Part shown: positions 1-7,636 of the stretch, piece by piece
How positions within the stretch are numbered: the stretch's first letter is position 1
How the letters are laid out: each line of letters starts with the position of its first letter
Source: Hydrogenophaga palleronii_A
GTDB lineage: Bacteria > Pseudomonadota > Gammaproteobacteria > Burkholderiales > Burkholderiaceae_C
Direction of reading: 5' to 3'
Assembly (NCBI RefSeq): GCF_031457455.1
Contig: NZ_JAVDWU010000001.1
Coordinates: 558,001-622,000, forward strand
DNA length: 64,000 nucleotides
The notes under the pieces: model-generated
The model's database searches: none
Told to the model about the DNA's origin: nothing
The model's input: only the letters and a program-made list of their open reading frames with translations
Made by a program: the position numbers and the translations under genes

Positions 1-90
1 CCGGCTTCCGGCCTGCGCTGCCATCTGGGCAATGCCCCTGCCCATGGCGCCGGTGCCAACTATGCCCGCAGTTTCAAAAATGGCTTGCAT
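1..90 (-). CDS. 3-hydroxyacyl-CoA dehydrogenase, N-terminal fragment (runs off the window)
   Basis: The first 30 codons of a minus-strand gene start at the ATG at 90 and continue past base 1. They translate to a beta strand followed by the glycine-rich loop GIVGTGAMGRGIAQ. This is the NAD-binding signature of the FadB/PaaH/Hbd family, which oxidises 3-hydroxyacyl-CoA to 3-ketoacyl-CoA. The frame is too short for the open-frame list. The stretch from 91 to 165, shared with the divergent FimV-like gene, must hold both promoters. The family call is firm from the GxGxMGxGIAQ loop. Whether it acts in fatty-acid, phenylacetate or polyhydroxybutyrate metabolism cannot be told. Confidence 0.8.
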   Translation of the reverse strand, partial: MQAIFETAGIVGTGAMGRGIAQMAAQAGSR

Positions 91-165
91 ATCAAGGTAT
101 TAACTCAGGAAGTTCGGTGAGAACCTATGACAGAATGATTCACCGAAAAACAAAGGAAAACTGAC

Positions 166-2265
166 GTGCGCCAGTTCTGGTTGGGCTGTATTTTGCTATC
201 AACTGTGCTGAGCAGTGCCGCCGCGTCCTTGGGGCGGCACAGTGGCGCTGCGGTCATCGGTCGTCCGCTGGACGTGCGGGTTCAGGTTTTGCTGGCGCCG
301 GGCGAAGAATTGAACGCACTTTGCCTGGCGGCCGAAGTGCGCTATGGCGACACCTTGTTGCCCTCAACGGTCGTGAGCGTGAGCCCTCAGCGCACCGCGC
401 CCGATGCCGAGGCCTCCATTCGCGTGCAGGCTGCCCGGGCCATTGACGAACCCATTGTGATGGTCAATGTGCGAGCCGGATGCAATGCCTCGCATTCCCG
501 GCAATTCGTGTTCCTCGCCGACCTGGTTCCTGACACCCAGGCTGCGCAGCAGCCTGCCGCCGGTCCCGCACCTGTCGCTGCCGCTCCCCTGCCTTCCGCA
601 GGGTCTCGTCCAGCGCCCGGAGCTGCCTCCGTGTCGCCGGATGCGTCCGATGCAGCAGGGGCGGGGCAGGCCTCACCTCGGCGTCCAGCACCTCCCGCCG
701 CAAGGCCGAAAGCACCAGCTCAGGCACCTTCCCCCAGTGTGGTGCGTCGTCCTGCCGCCATGCCGCCTCCCGCCCCTGTGCCACGTTTGCAGCTGGATCC
801 CGTGGATATCAGCCTGAACATTGAACGCAATCCCACGCTCCGGTTGTCGATGACCATGCTCAGCGAACCCACCGATTCGGAGGAGGTTCGTGCGAACGCA
901 GCGCGGTTGTGGGCGGCCATCAACGCTTCGCCCGAAGACATCTTGCGCGACGCGCAAAAGCTTGCTGTGCTGGAGGCCGAGGCGCAAGGCCTCAGAAGCG
1001 AAGAAGCCCGCAATCAGGCCACCATCGCGGAGCTGAACGCGAGCCTTGAGCGTTCGCGTTATGTCAATTGGCTGGTCTACCTGCTCGCGGCCTTGTTGTT
1101 GATGGCGGTAGCAGCCTTGATTGTGGTCTGGCGCAGAAGGGGCGTGGCGCAGGATGGCGAAGCGTCCAAGGCATGGTGGTCAGACGAGTCCAAGGCCGAG
1201 CTGGCCGGTAAGCCGAGAGAAAAGTCTGCTTCTGCCAAGGTTGACGACCTGGACCTGGCACTGGACTTTGAACTGGGAGAAGACTCCGGCTTTGGTGGAC
1301 CCCGGCAGAACGATCCTCCGGTATCCCGGTCGAGGACACGCGAGAGCGACAGCATTCCCTCCATTCCTTCGCGAGACAAGCGGGACTTTTCGGCGAGTGC
1401 CATCGGCGGGTCGCGTTCCGTGGCCACGGAAGAGCTGTTCGATATTCAGCAGCAGGCAGATTTTTTTGTATCGCTGGGTGAGGATGAGCAAGCCATTCAG
1501 GTTCTGGTGAACCACCTTGCAGACAGCCATGAGCCCAGTCCGCTGGCCTACCTTGATTTGTTCAAGCTCTACCACCGGCTGAACCGGCGTGAAGACTACG
1601 AGCGTCTGCGCACGGAATTCAATGTGGTGTTCAACGCGGGTGCGCCACCGTTTGAACACTATACGGATCAGAGCCGCGGTCTTGAAACTTATGAGGCCGC
1701 ATTCACCCGGATTCAGGCGCTCTGGGGCGATGCCCGTGTGCTGGACGTGATCGAGCAGTCGATATTTCGCGAGGCCGGCGATGGCGAGAGCGGTGGCGAA
1801 GTGTTTGACCTTGAAGCGTACCGGGAATTGCTTCTGCTTCATGCCATCGCCAAGGAGATTGTCAAACGCGAAGCTGCAAACGATGCACCGACCAATTTTC
1901 GGCACACCAAGGTGCAACCGCTCAAGGCCGCTGGCACCATTGGCGCGCCAGTGGTTGCCCAACCGTCTGCCACCGAAGGTGGGGCCGGAGCGTCTGAGCG
2001 CCACACGGAGCCGATGGAGGCGATGCCGCCTGCCTCACCCCGATTGGGTCTGGACGTAGACCTCTCGGAGCTGGATGCCTATTCGGAGTTTGAGGCTTCG
2101 CTGCCGGAAGTGGCCAGGCCTGTTGAGCCGACTTCAAGGCCCCGTTCGCTGACGGAGTCATCGAAAGACGGCCCGGCGAGCAACATGATCGACTTTGAGT
2201 TGCTCGACTTCGTGCCGCCATCGGACGATGCGTCGTCCGATCCTGGCAACCAAGACAAGAACTGA
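166..2265 (+). CDS. FimV/HubP-like inner-membrane protein with cytoplasmic TPR region
   Basis: This is a 699-residue protein with a GTG start. In order it has a signal peptide (about 1-20, ending SSAAAS), a periplasmic beta-rich domain (22-122) resembling the FimV N-terminal domain, a Pro/Ala linker (125-210), and a short coiled coil (262-297). A single membrane helix follows (301-322) with basic residues after it, then an acidic cytoplasmic part holding a TPR-like block (about 420-500, beginning ATEELFDIQQQADFFVSLG). This is the plan of FimV/HubP polar organisers linked to type IV pili and cell poles. I see no LysM peptidoglycan-binding motif, which canonical FimV carries, and the protein is shorter than typical FimV. 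No pilus gene lies nearby, so the role is inferred from architecture only. Confidence 0.65.
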   Translation: MRQFWLGCILLSTVLSSAAASLGRHSGAAVIGRPLDVRVQVLLAPGEELNALCLAAEVRYGDTLLPSTVVSVSPQRTAPDAEASIRVQAARAIDEPIVMVNVRAGCNASHSRQFVFLADLVPDTQAAQQPAAGPAPVAAAPLPSAGSRPAPGAASVSPDASDAAGAGQASPRRPAPPAARPKAPAQAPSPSVVRRPAAMPPPAPVPRLQLDPVDISLNIERNPTLRLSMTMLSEPTDSEEVRANAARLWAAINASPEDILRDAQKLAVLEAEAQGLRSEEARNQATIAELNASLERSRYVNWLVYLLAALLLMAVAALIVVWRRRGVAQDGEASKAWWSDESKAELAGKPREKSASAKVDDLDLALDFELGEDSGFGGPRQNDPPVSRSRTRESDSIPSIPSRDKRDFSASAIGGSRSVATEELFDIQQQADFFVSLGEDEQAIQVLVNHLADSHEPSPLAYLDLFKLYHRLNRREDYERLRTEFNVVFNAGAPPFEHYTDQSRGLETYEAAFTRIQALWGDARVLDVIEQSIFREAGDGESGGEVFDLEAYRELLLLHAIAKEIVKREAANDAPTNFRHTKVQPLKAAGTIGAPVVAQPSATEGGAGASERHTEPMEAMPPASPRLGLDVDLSELDAYSEFEASLPEVARPVEPTSRPRSLTESSKDGPASNMIDFELLDFVPPSDDASSDPGNQDKN

Positions 2266-2319
2266 TTCCTGAAAATTGCCGGATGCGCTCAGGCGTCGAT
2301 GTCTGCGAACAGGACCCGC

Positions 2320-3327
2320 TCAGCGCCTGACTTGGAGGGCGCCCGGATTCACGATATTGGTGGGTGTGCCCTTGATGAAGTTCACCACATTGTCAAAGGC
2401 AGCAGAGAAGTAGGATTCGTAGCTGTCCTGCTCAACATAGCCAATATGGGGTGTGCAGATACAGTTTTCCAGTCTGAGCAAGGCATGACCCTGAAGAATG
2501 GGTTCAGATTCGAACACGTCCACCGCAGCCATGCCCGGCCGGCCTCGGTTCAGTCCTGCCAGCAGTGCTTCAGGTTCGATCAGTTCGGCGCGAGAGGTGT
2601 TCACGAGCAACGAGGTGGGCTTCATTCGCCCCAGATCTTCCAGCGTGATGCAGCCAGCGCTGGTTTCACTCAGGCGAAGGTGGATGGAGAGCACATCGGC
2701 CGACTCAAAAAGGCTTTCCTTGCTGGTCGCCACATCGAACCCATCGGCAGCCGCGCGAGCACGTGACTCTTCGCTGCCCCAGATGATCACGTGCATACCG
2801 AATGCCCTGCCGTAGCCCGCCACGAGTTGGCCGATTTTTCCGTAGCTCCACACGCCCAGTGTCTTGCCACGCAACACCATGCCAAGACCAAAGTTGACAG
2901 GCATCGCCGAAGATTTCAGCCCGGACTGCTGCCAGGCGCCATGCTTCAGGTTGGACACATACTGGGGGATGCGACGCATGGACGTCATGATCAGCGCCCA
3001 GGTGAGTTCTGCGGTTGAGAACGGTGCGCCAACGCCTTCGGCAACCGCAATGCCCCGTTCCGTACAGGCACTCACATCCAGATGGACCCCCACGCGACCC
3101 GTCTGGGCAATCAGCTTGAGACGGGGCAGCTTTTCGACCAGTTGGCGCGTGATGTGGGTGCGCTCTCGAATCAGCACCAGCACATCGGCATCCCTCAGTC
3201 GGACTGAAAGCTGGCCCACGCCCTTGACGGTGTTGGTGAAGACCTTGGCCGGATAAGGCTCCAGCTTTTCTGCGCAGCGCAGTTTGCGCACAGCATCTTG
3301 GTAGTCGTCAAGGATCACGATATTCAT
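2320..3327 (-). CDS. D-isomer-specific 2-hydroxyacid dehydrogenase, NAD-dependent
   Basis: This 335-residue protein belongs to the D-2-hydroxyacid dehydrogenase family, which interconverts 2-oxoacids and D-2-hydroxyacids with NAD(P)H. The catalytic set is present: Arg246 (in NTSRAEL), Glu275 (in VFESEP) and His294 (in CTPHIGY). The nucleotide-binding loop at 158-166 reads GVWSYGKIG, so Ser161 occupies the first glycine of the usual GxGxxG. It is convergent with the FimV-like gene and stands alone, so the substrate cannot be read from context. It is not obviously PdxB or SerA, because no ACT domain is present and the length is that of the short family members. Confidence 0.85.
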   Translation of the reverse strand: MNIVILDDYQDAVRKLRCAEKLEPYPAKVFTNTVKGVGQLSVRLRDADVLVLIRERTHITRQLVEKLPRLKLIAQTGRVGVHLDVSACTERGIAVAEGVGAPFSTAELTWALIMTSMRRIPQYVSNLKHGAWQQSGLKSSAMPVNFGLGMVLRGKTLGVWSYGKIGQLVAGYGRAFGMHVIIWGSEESRARAAADGFDVATSKESLFESADVLSIHLRLSETSAGCITLEDLGRMKPTSLLVNTSRAELIEPEALLAGLNRGRPGMAAVDVFESEPILQGHALLRLENCICTPHIGYVEQDSYESYFSAAFDNVVNFIKGTPTNIVNPGALQVRR

Positions 3328-3443
3328 GCCGCTATTGTGCCCGCATGAATTTCAAGAACCCCAACAGGCTGGTGCGTTGCCGGCCGCGGCGTGTTTCGAT
3401 TTGTGACCACAGGCGCGCGCCCGAGAGCCGCGCACGCCAGCCA

Positions 3444-3806
3444 TCACATTTGCCGCATCAGCGAAGATTGTTCCTGCGCGGCCATGCGGTCCAGTTCCGC
3501 ACACACATCGCCAATTCGGCCAGAGATCACCATACGCATGTCACGCCGGCCACCCACGCCCACACTGGCGGATCGCAGCACACGCACACCGCAGGCTTGA
3601 GGCACCGCAGTCGCCACAACCGCAACTGGTGTGGCGTGCTCCCGAGGCACCGAGGCCAGGTTCAGCCAACCCGCCCGGGCGAACAATTGAAGTGCGCGAC
3701 TGGGTTTGCGCGGCACGGCTGATGGCGCCGCAGATCGCAGCGGCAGCAGGTTGTCGATCAGACGCAGCGGCGCGCGCCAGGTGTTGGATTTGAAGCGGAT
3801 TCCCAT
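3444..3806 (-). CDS. small conserved hypothetical protein downstream of lexA
   Basis: This is a 120-residue minus-strand gene starting 131 bases after the lexA stop. The frame is open further upstream (to 3926), but the ATG at 3806 is preceded at 7 bases by a clean AAGGAG, so I place the start there. The N-terminal half is basic and hydrophobic; the C-terminal end (about 90-120) contains a compact segment with VISGRIGDVCAELDRMAAQE. From memory, a similar C-terminal motif occurs in hypothetical proteins beside lexA in other Comamonadaceae; I cannot verify this here. There is no signal peptide or clear membrane helix. The function is unknown. It may be co-transcribed with lexA and therefore LexA-controlled, which is inference. 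Confidence 0.6.
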   Translation of the reverse strand: MGIRFKSNTWRAPLRLIDNLLPLRSAAPSAVPRKPSRALQLFARAGWLNLASVPREHATPVAVVATAVPQACGVRVLRSASVGVGGRRDMRMVISGRIGDVCAELDRMAAQEQSSLMRQM

Positions 3807-3937
3807 GCGAAACTCCTTGAAGGGGTTGAACACAGGCAGGATTGCAAAAGAGGACGCCAACGCAGGGATGTGTCTGAGGGCTCCACGCACCACAGACCAA
3901 CCGCCCGCCACCTGCTGAGGCGACACCAGCCCAGTCG

Positions 3938-4624
3938 TCAGAGCTGGAAACTGTTGCGGATCAGGCCCACCGCAAGGCCTTCAATTTCAAAAGGCTCGCC
4001 CGGTTCAACCACGATGGTTTTGTAGTCCGGGTTTTCGGCATGCAGTTCAATCGAATTCTGGCGCCGCATGAAGCGCTTGACGGTGACGTCGTCTCCCAGG
4101 CGCGCAACGACAATCTGCCCGTTTTTGGCTTCTTTGCTGGCCTGGACCGCGAGCAGGTCACCGTCCATGATGCCGATGTCTCGCATGGACATGCCCCTGA
4201 CCCTGAGCAGGTAGTCGGGCGTGCGCTGGAACAGGCTGCGCTCCACCTGGTACGTCTGGTCCACGTGCTCTTGAGCAAGAATAGGTGAGCCCGCCGCCAC
4301 GCGACCAATCAGAGGCAACATCAGTTGCGTCAGGCTGGGCAGGGGCAGTGTAAGCTGTCGCCCGCGTGACGCATTGATGGACTGAAGGTCTTCACTGCGC
4401 AAGCGAATGCCGCGGGACGTTCCGCTGACCAGTTCGATCACGCCTTTGCGCGCAAGGGCCTGCAGGTGTTCTTCGGCCGCGTTTGCCGACTTGAAACCCA
4501 GTTCGTGGGCGATTTCAGCCCGTGTTGGCGGCGCGCCTGTTCGCGCAATGGCAGACTGGATGAGTTCCAGGATCTGCTGCTGGCGCGCGGTCAATTTGGG
4601 CGGGAATGGCTGTGACTCGATCAT
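3938..4624 (-). CDS. lexA: LexA repressor, SOS regulator
   Basis: LexA represses SOS genes and cleaves itself when RecA filaments form. The N-terminal winged helix (LTARQQQILELI ... PPTRAEIAHELGF) and the C-terminal S24 peptidase fold are intact. The Ala-Gly cleavage site is in RVAAGSP, the catalytic serine in GMSMRDIGIMDGD and the lysine in DVTVKR. The frame is open to 4792, but the ATG at 4624 (MIESQPF) gives 228 residues, close to the family size. A start at 4684 would lie inside an SOS box. The linker between domains is about 20 residues longer than in E. coli LexA and is rich in Leu, Pro and Ser. Two SOS boxes just upstream indicate autoregulation. Confidence 0.95.
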   Translation of the reverse strand: MIESQPFPPKLTARQQQILELIQSAIARTGAPPTRAEIAHELGFKSANAAEEHLQALARKGVIELVSGTSRGIRLRSEDLQSINASRGRQLTLPLPSLTQLMLPLIGRVAAGSPILAQEHVDQTYQVERSLFQRTPDYLLRVRGMSMRDIGIMDGDLLAVQASKEAKNGQIVVARLGDDVTVKRFMRRQNSIELHAENPDYKTIVVEPGEPFEIEGLAVGLIRNSFQL

Positions 4625-4670
4625 GGCGTTCTCAAGTGGCGGGCTGTATGCGAGTGGTTGGATGGCGGAA

Positions 4671-4690
4671 TACTGTTTCTCCATCCAGTA
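4671..4690. promoter_or_regulatory. LexA-binding (SOS) box 1
   Basis: This 20-base imperfect palindrome has outer arms TACTG and CAGTA and fits CTGT-N8-CCAG, one base off the CTGT-N8-ACAG LexA consensus. It lies 46 bases upstream of the chosen lexA start and shares its last base with box 2. Confidence 0.75.
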
Positions 4691-4709
4691 ACTGTATTTT
4701 TCATCAGTT
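4690..4709. promoter_or_regulatory. LexA-binding (SOS) box 2
   Basis: This second 20-base palindrome has outer arms AACTG and CAGTT and fits CTGT-N8-TCAG, one base off consensus. It abuts box 1 and ends 15 bases before the divergent asparaginase start. Bound LexA could therefore affect both genes. Confidence 0.75.
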
Positions 4710-4724
4710 TTTGGGATTTGGCAA

Positions 4725-5720
4725 GTGACCGAAGCAGATTTGTTGTCGAAGGCTGACGGGTGTGTGGTTGTGTTGGGCACCGGCGGCACCATCGCGGGCA
4801 GGGCTTCCAGCCCTGATGATCTGAGTGGCTACGTGGCCGGTCAGGTCGGTGTGGCCGATCTGGTGCGGGACATCCCTGCGTTGGCCGGCGGTGCGGTCGA
4901 GGTGGAGCAGGTCGCGCAGATTGACAGCAAGGACATGGATCTCGGTGTGTGGCAGGCGCTGGTCGAACGGATCGCTCATCATCTTGCGCGCCCTGATGTG
5001 GTGGGCGTGGTGGTCACCCACGGCACCGACACCATCGAAGAGACCGCCTACCTGCTTCAGTCCGTGCTCAAGCCCCGCAAGCCAGTGGTATTGACGTGCG
5101 CCATGCGCCCGGCCACCGCGCTGGCGCCCGATGGACCGCAGAATTTGAACGATGCCGTGTTGCTGGCGCGGTGTGCCGGCGCGCAGGGCGTGGTGGTGGT
5201 GTGTGCGGCCAGGGTGCACGGCGCACTCGACATCGCCAAGACCCATACCTATCAGGTGGACGCGTTCGATTCTGGGGACGCCGGGCCGGTCGGGACCGTC
5301 GAACATGGGCAGGTCCGGTTGTTCCGACCCTGGCCTGGGGCTGGCGATACCGGAGAAGGGATGGTCGATGAAACGACTGTGAAGCGTTTCCTGAAGGCGA
5401 CCCGTCTTCCCCGGGTCGAAATTGTCTTGAGCCACGCGGCTGCGGATGGTTTGATGGTGCGCTGCCTGCTGGAACATGGTCTCAACAGTTCGCCGGCTCC
5501 TCTTCAGGGCCTCGTCGTGGCAGGGACCGGCAATGGCACCGTACATCGCTCGCTCCTGTCGGTGCTGGAAGACGCCATGACCGCCGGGGTGCGCGTGGTC
5601 AGAAGCACGCGCTGCGCCCGGGGCCAAGTCTCTGCCGACAAGACCGGTATCCCGGATTCGGATGGACTCAGTCCGCTCAAGGCTCGTTTGGCCCTGATGC
5701 TGGATCTGTTGAAAGGCTAG
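4725..5720 (+). CDS. L-asparaginase, cytoplasmic type
   Basis: This 331-residue enzyme hydrolyses L-asparagine to aspartate and ammonia. Both threonine centres are present: Thr22 in GTGGTIAG and Thr101-Asp102 in THGTDTIEE. There is also a conserved MRPATALAPDGPQNL segment. No signal peptide is visible, so I expect a cytoplasmic type I enzyme. The start is GTG at 4725, only 15 bases after SOS box 2, and the ribosome-binding site is weak. An internal start cannot be excluded, although the GTGGTIAG strand begins soon after. It is divergent from lexA and followed by an intergenic GC-rich repeat. Asparaginase is firm at family level; preference for asparagine over glutamine is not readable. Confidence 0.88.
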   Translation: MTEADLLSKADGCVVVLGTGGTIAGRASSPDDLSGYVAGQVGVADLVRDIPALAGGAVEVEQVAQIDSKDMDLGVWQALVERIAHHLARPDVVGVVVTHGTDTIEETAYLLQSVLKPRKPVVLTCAMRPATALAPDGPQNLNDAVLLARCAGAQGVVVVCAARVHGALDIAKTHTYQVDAFDSGDAGPVGTVEHGQVRLFRPWPGAGDTGEGMVDETTVKRFLKATRLPRVEIVLSHAAADGLMVRCLLEHGLNSSPAPLQGLVVAGTGNGTVHRSLLSVLEDAMTAGVRVVRSTRCARGQVSADKTGIPDSDGLSPLKARLALMLDLLKG

Positions 5721-5732
5721 GATGAAACAGCC

Positions 5733-5801
5733 CCCACGCGCACTTCTTTCGCTGACCCCCGAGGGGGTGCGTCAGTGCCTTCGGGCGGCCGCGCGTCACT
5801 G
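5733..5801. repeat. GC-rich intergenic palindromic repeat, copy 1
   Basis: This region holds short inverted repeats around a CCCCCGAGGGGG core, flanked by CGCGC-type blocks and a GCCTTCGGGC hairpin. Similar pieces recur in at least four other intergenic gaps of the window. It lies between the asparaginase and membrane-protein genes and could serve as a transcription-attenuating structure. Confidence 0.5.
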
Positions 5802-5803
5802 AC

Positions 5804-6223
5804 ATGTTTGCCGCGCTGGGTGCCCACCCCTGGGCCTATCCCATGCTGGAGGTCGCTCATATTCTGGGCATTGCGTTGATTCTGGGCAATCTCGTCTTGT
5901 TGGAGATGAGGGTCTTTGGATGGGCCACAGATCTGCCGATGGACAGCCTTGCACGTCTGAGTCTGGCGCTCGTGGGCATCGGCTTTTCGGTCGCCGCAGC
6001 ATCGGGTTTACTGATGTTTGCCACCCAGGCAGAGGAACTGTTGGCCAACAGGGCATTCACAGCCAAGATGCTGCTGCTGATCCTGGCCGCATGCAACGCG
6101 GCTTGGTTCCATGGGCGACGATCACTGCAGCGGCTGGACGGCGGGGCGAAAGTCCTGATGGTGGTGTCCACGGTGACCTGGCTGCTGGTCGTGACCTGTG
6201 GTCGATGGATCGCCTACGTGTAA
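5804..6223 (+). CDS. four-helix integral membrane protein (DUF6644-like)
   Basis: This 139-residue, very hydrophobic protein has about four transmembrane segments (roughly 15-35, 50-72, 85-102, 115-137). It has conserved-looking polar residues inside the helices, for example HILG near the N-terminus and WFHGRR in a loop. It resembles small CopD-like/DUF6644 membrane proteins found next to DUF6152 secreted proteins, which is exactly the neighbour here. Histidines in or near helices suggest a heme or metal site, but this is inference. The gene is 28 bases from the next one, so the two are probably co-transcribed. The domain name is from memory and not checked. Confidence 0.6.
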   Translation: MFAALGAHPWAYPMLEVAHILGIALILGNLVLLEMRVFGWATDLPMDSLARLSLALVGIGFSVAAASGLLMFATQAEELLANRAFTAKMLLLILAACNAAWFHGRRSLQRLDGGAKVLMVVSTVTWLLVVTCGRWIAYV

Positions 6224-6251
6224 GCCGATCGCAATTCTTCAGGAGAGACTG

Positions 6252-6731
6252 ATGCAAAGACGGATATTTCTGCATGCGAGCGCCTTCGCCGGCCTTTCGG
6301 CTGCGGGCGGCGCGGCTTGGGCCCACCACGGCTGGAGCAGTTTTGACCAGAACCGCCCCATCTACCTGGAGGGAAAGGTGGTCGAGGTGAAATGGCGCAA
6401 CCCGCACGCGGAACTGGTGCTGGAGGTGCCTGAATCCCTTGTCCTGCCGGCTGATCTTGCGCAGCGGCCTGTGCCTGCACAAAGCGCCAGCATCGATGGC
6501 GCTGCGCTGCTGGGCAAGGCGGTATTGCCAACACGACGGGATCGGCGCTGGGAAATCGAACTGGCACCGCTGTTTCGGATCAATCAGTGGAAAATGCCCG
6601 AAGTGACCGTGGGCACCGAACTGTCCGTGGTCGGCTTCACTTTCAACGGCGAAGCAGGTGCCGCACTGGTGCGTGCGGAGTACGTCTTTTACGGCGGCAA
6701 AGCGTACGGCCTGCGGTCCAGTCCGGTGTGA
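6252..6731 (+). CDS. Tat-secreted DUF6152-like protein
   Basis: This is a 159-residue protein. The start is the ATG at 6252, preceded by AGGAGAGACTG; an upstream in-frame GTG lacks a ribosome-binding site and would overlap the previous gene. The N-terminus MQRRIFLHASAFAG has the twin-arginine form, followed by a short hydrophobic stretch and an AWA cleavage site. The mature protein starts HHGWSSFD and continues with a beta-rich domain (EGKVVEVKWRNPHAEL), the pattern of DUF6152 proteins. Tat export suggests it folds, perhaps with a metal or other cofactor, before crossing the membrane. The partner is the membrane protein just upstream. Biochemical function is unknown. Confidence 0.65.
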   Translation: MQRRIFLHASAFAGLSAAGGAAWAHHGWSSFDQNRPIYLEGKVVEVKWRNPHAELVLEVPESLVLPADLAQRPVPAQSASIDGAALLGKAVLPTRRDRRWEIELAPLFRINQWKMPEVTVGTELSVVGFTFNGEAGAALVRAEYVFYGGKAYGLRSSPV

Positions 6732-6784
6732 ATCCAGGGCAATCCGTTCTTGCATTCCGATTGGATGGCGCAGGTTGGTAGCCA

Positions 6785-6812
6785 CAAAAAAACCCGGCGT
6801 TGCCGGGTTTTG
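6785..6812. terminator. bidirectional intrinsic terminator between DUF6152-like gene and adk
   Basis: The stem AACCCGGC/GCCGGGTT with a GTT loop has an A-run on the left and a T-run on the right. It can therefore stop transcription from both converging genes. Confidence 0.85.
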
Positions 6813-6833
6813 TCACCGAAGGGCAGGCTCGAT

Positions 6834-7490
6834 TCAGTGGCCAAGCGCCTCGAAAACCCGTGCGGTGATTTCTTCGACACTTCCCATGCCGCTGATGGCA
6901 CGGTACTTGGGTGCTGAAGCTGCGTCCTCCTTGGCCCAGCTGCTGTAATACGCCACCAAGGGCCGGGTCTGGGCGCTGTAGACCTCCAGGCGTTTTTTCA
7001 CGGTTTCTTCCTTGTCGTCATCACGCTGAATCAACGGCTCACCCGTGATGTCGTCCAGGCCTTCCACCTTGGGTGGGTTGAATGTGACGTGGTAGGTTCG
7101 CCCGGACGCAGGGTGTGACCGACGCCCGCTCATGCGGTTGATGATGGCCTCGAAGGGCACGTCGATTTCCAGCACGTAGTCGAGCTTGACGCCAGCGGCT
7201 TTCAGGGCGTCGGCCTGGGGGATGGTGCGTGGAAAGCCGTCGAACAGGAAGCCGTTGGCGCAATCGGCCTGGCTGATACGTTCCTTGACGAGATTGATGA
7301 TGAGCTCATCGCTGACCAGACCGCCCGATTCCATCACGGACTTGGCCTGGACGCCCAGCGGTGTTCCAGCCTTGACCGCGGCGCGGAGCATGTCGCCCGT
7401 AGAGATCTGGGGGATACCGTACTTCTGGCAAATGAACGTGGCTTGCGTTCCCTTTCCGGCGCCGGGGGCACCCAACAGAATCAGTCTCAT
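6834..7490 (-). CDS. adk: adenylate kinase
   Basis: This 218-residue enzyme interconverts ATP plus AMP with two ADP. The P-loop GAPGAGKGT is at 7-15, the AMP-binding loop is in FDGFPRT, and the LID (about 122-160) contains GRRSHPASGRTYH followed by a DDITGEPLIQRDDD segment, as in long-form proteobacterial enzymes. The LID lacks the four zinc cysteines seen in Gram-positive homologues. It ends the kdsB-side operon, 146 bases after kdsB, and is followed by the bidirectional terminator. Confidence 0.97.
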   Translation of the reverse strand: MRLILLGAPGAGKGTQATFICQKYGIPQISTGDMLRAAVKAGTPLGVQAKSVMESGGLVSDELIINLVKERISQADCANGFLFDGFPRTIPQADALKAAGVKLDYVLEIDVPFEAIINRMSGRRSHPASGRTYHVTFNPPKVEGLDDITGEPLIQRDDDKEETVKKRLEVYSAQTRPLVAYYSSWAKEDAASAPKYRAISGMGSVEEITARVFEALGH

Positions 7491-7636
7491 CGCTTTCCTT
7501 TATCTGAGTTTCAATGAATCGGCACGCAGTCTCGTGCGAGCCTGCCCGGCAGGCAGGGGCCCCGGGGCAACCGATCGAGGATAGCATGTGCTCGCCCGCC
7601 GCTGGCTTACAGCGGCAGACCTGTCGATTCACCCAC

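Noticed and set aside
4625..4792. Longer N-terminal forms of LexA starting at 4684 or 4792
   Set aside because: They would place the start within or beyond the SOS boxes, and the extra residues do not match the LexA family.
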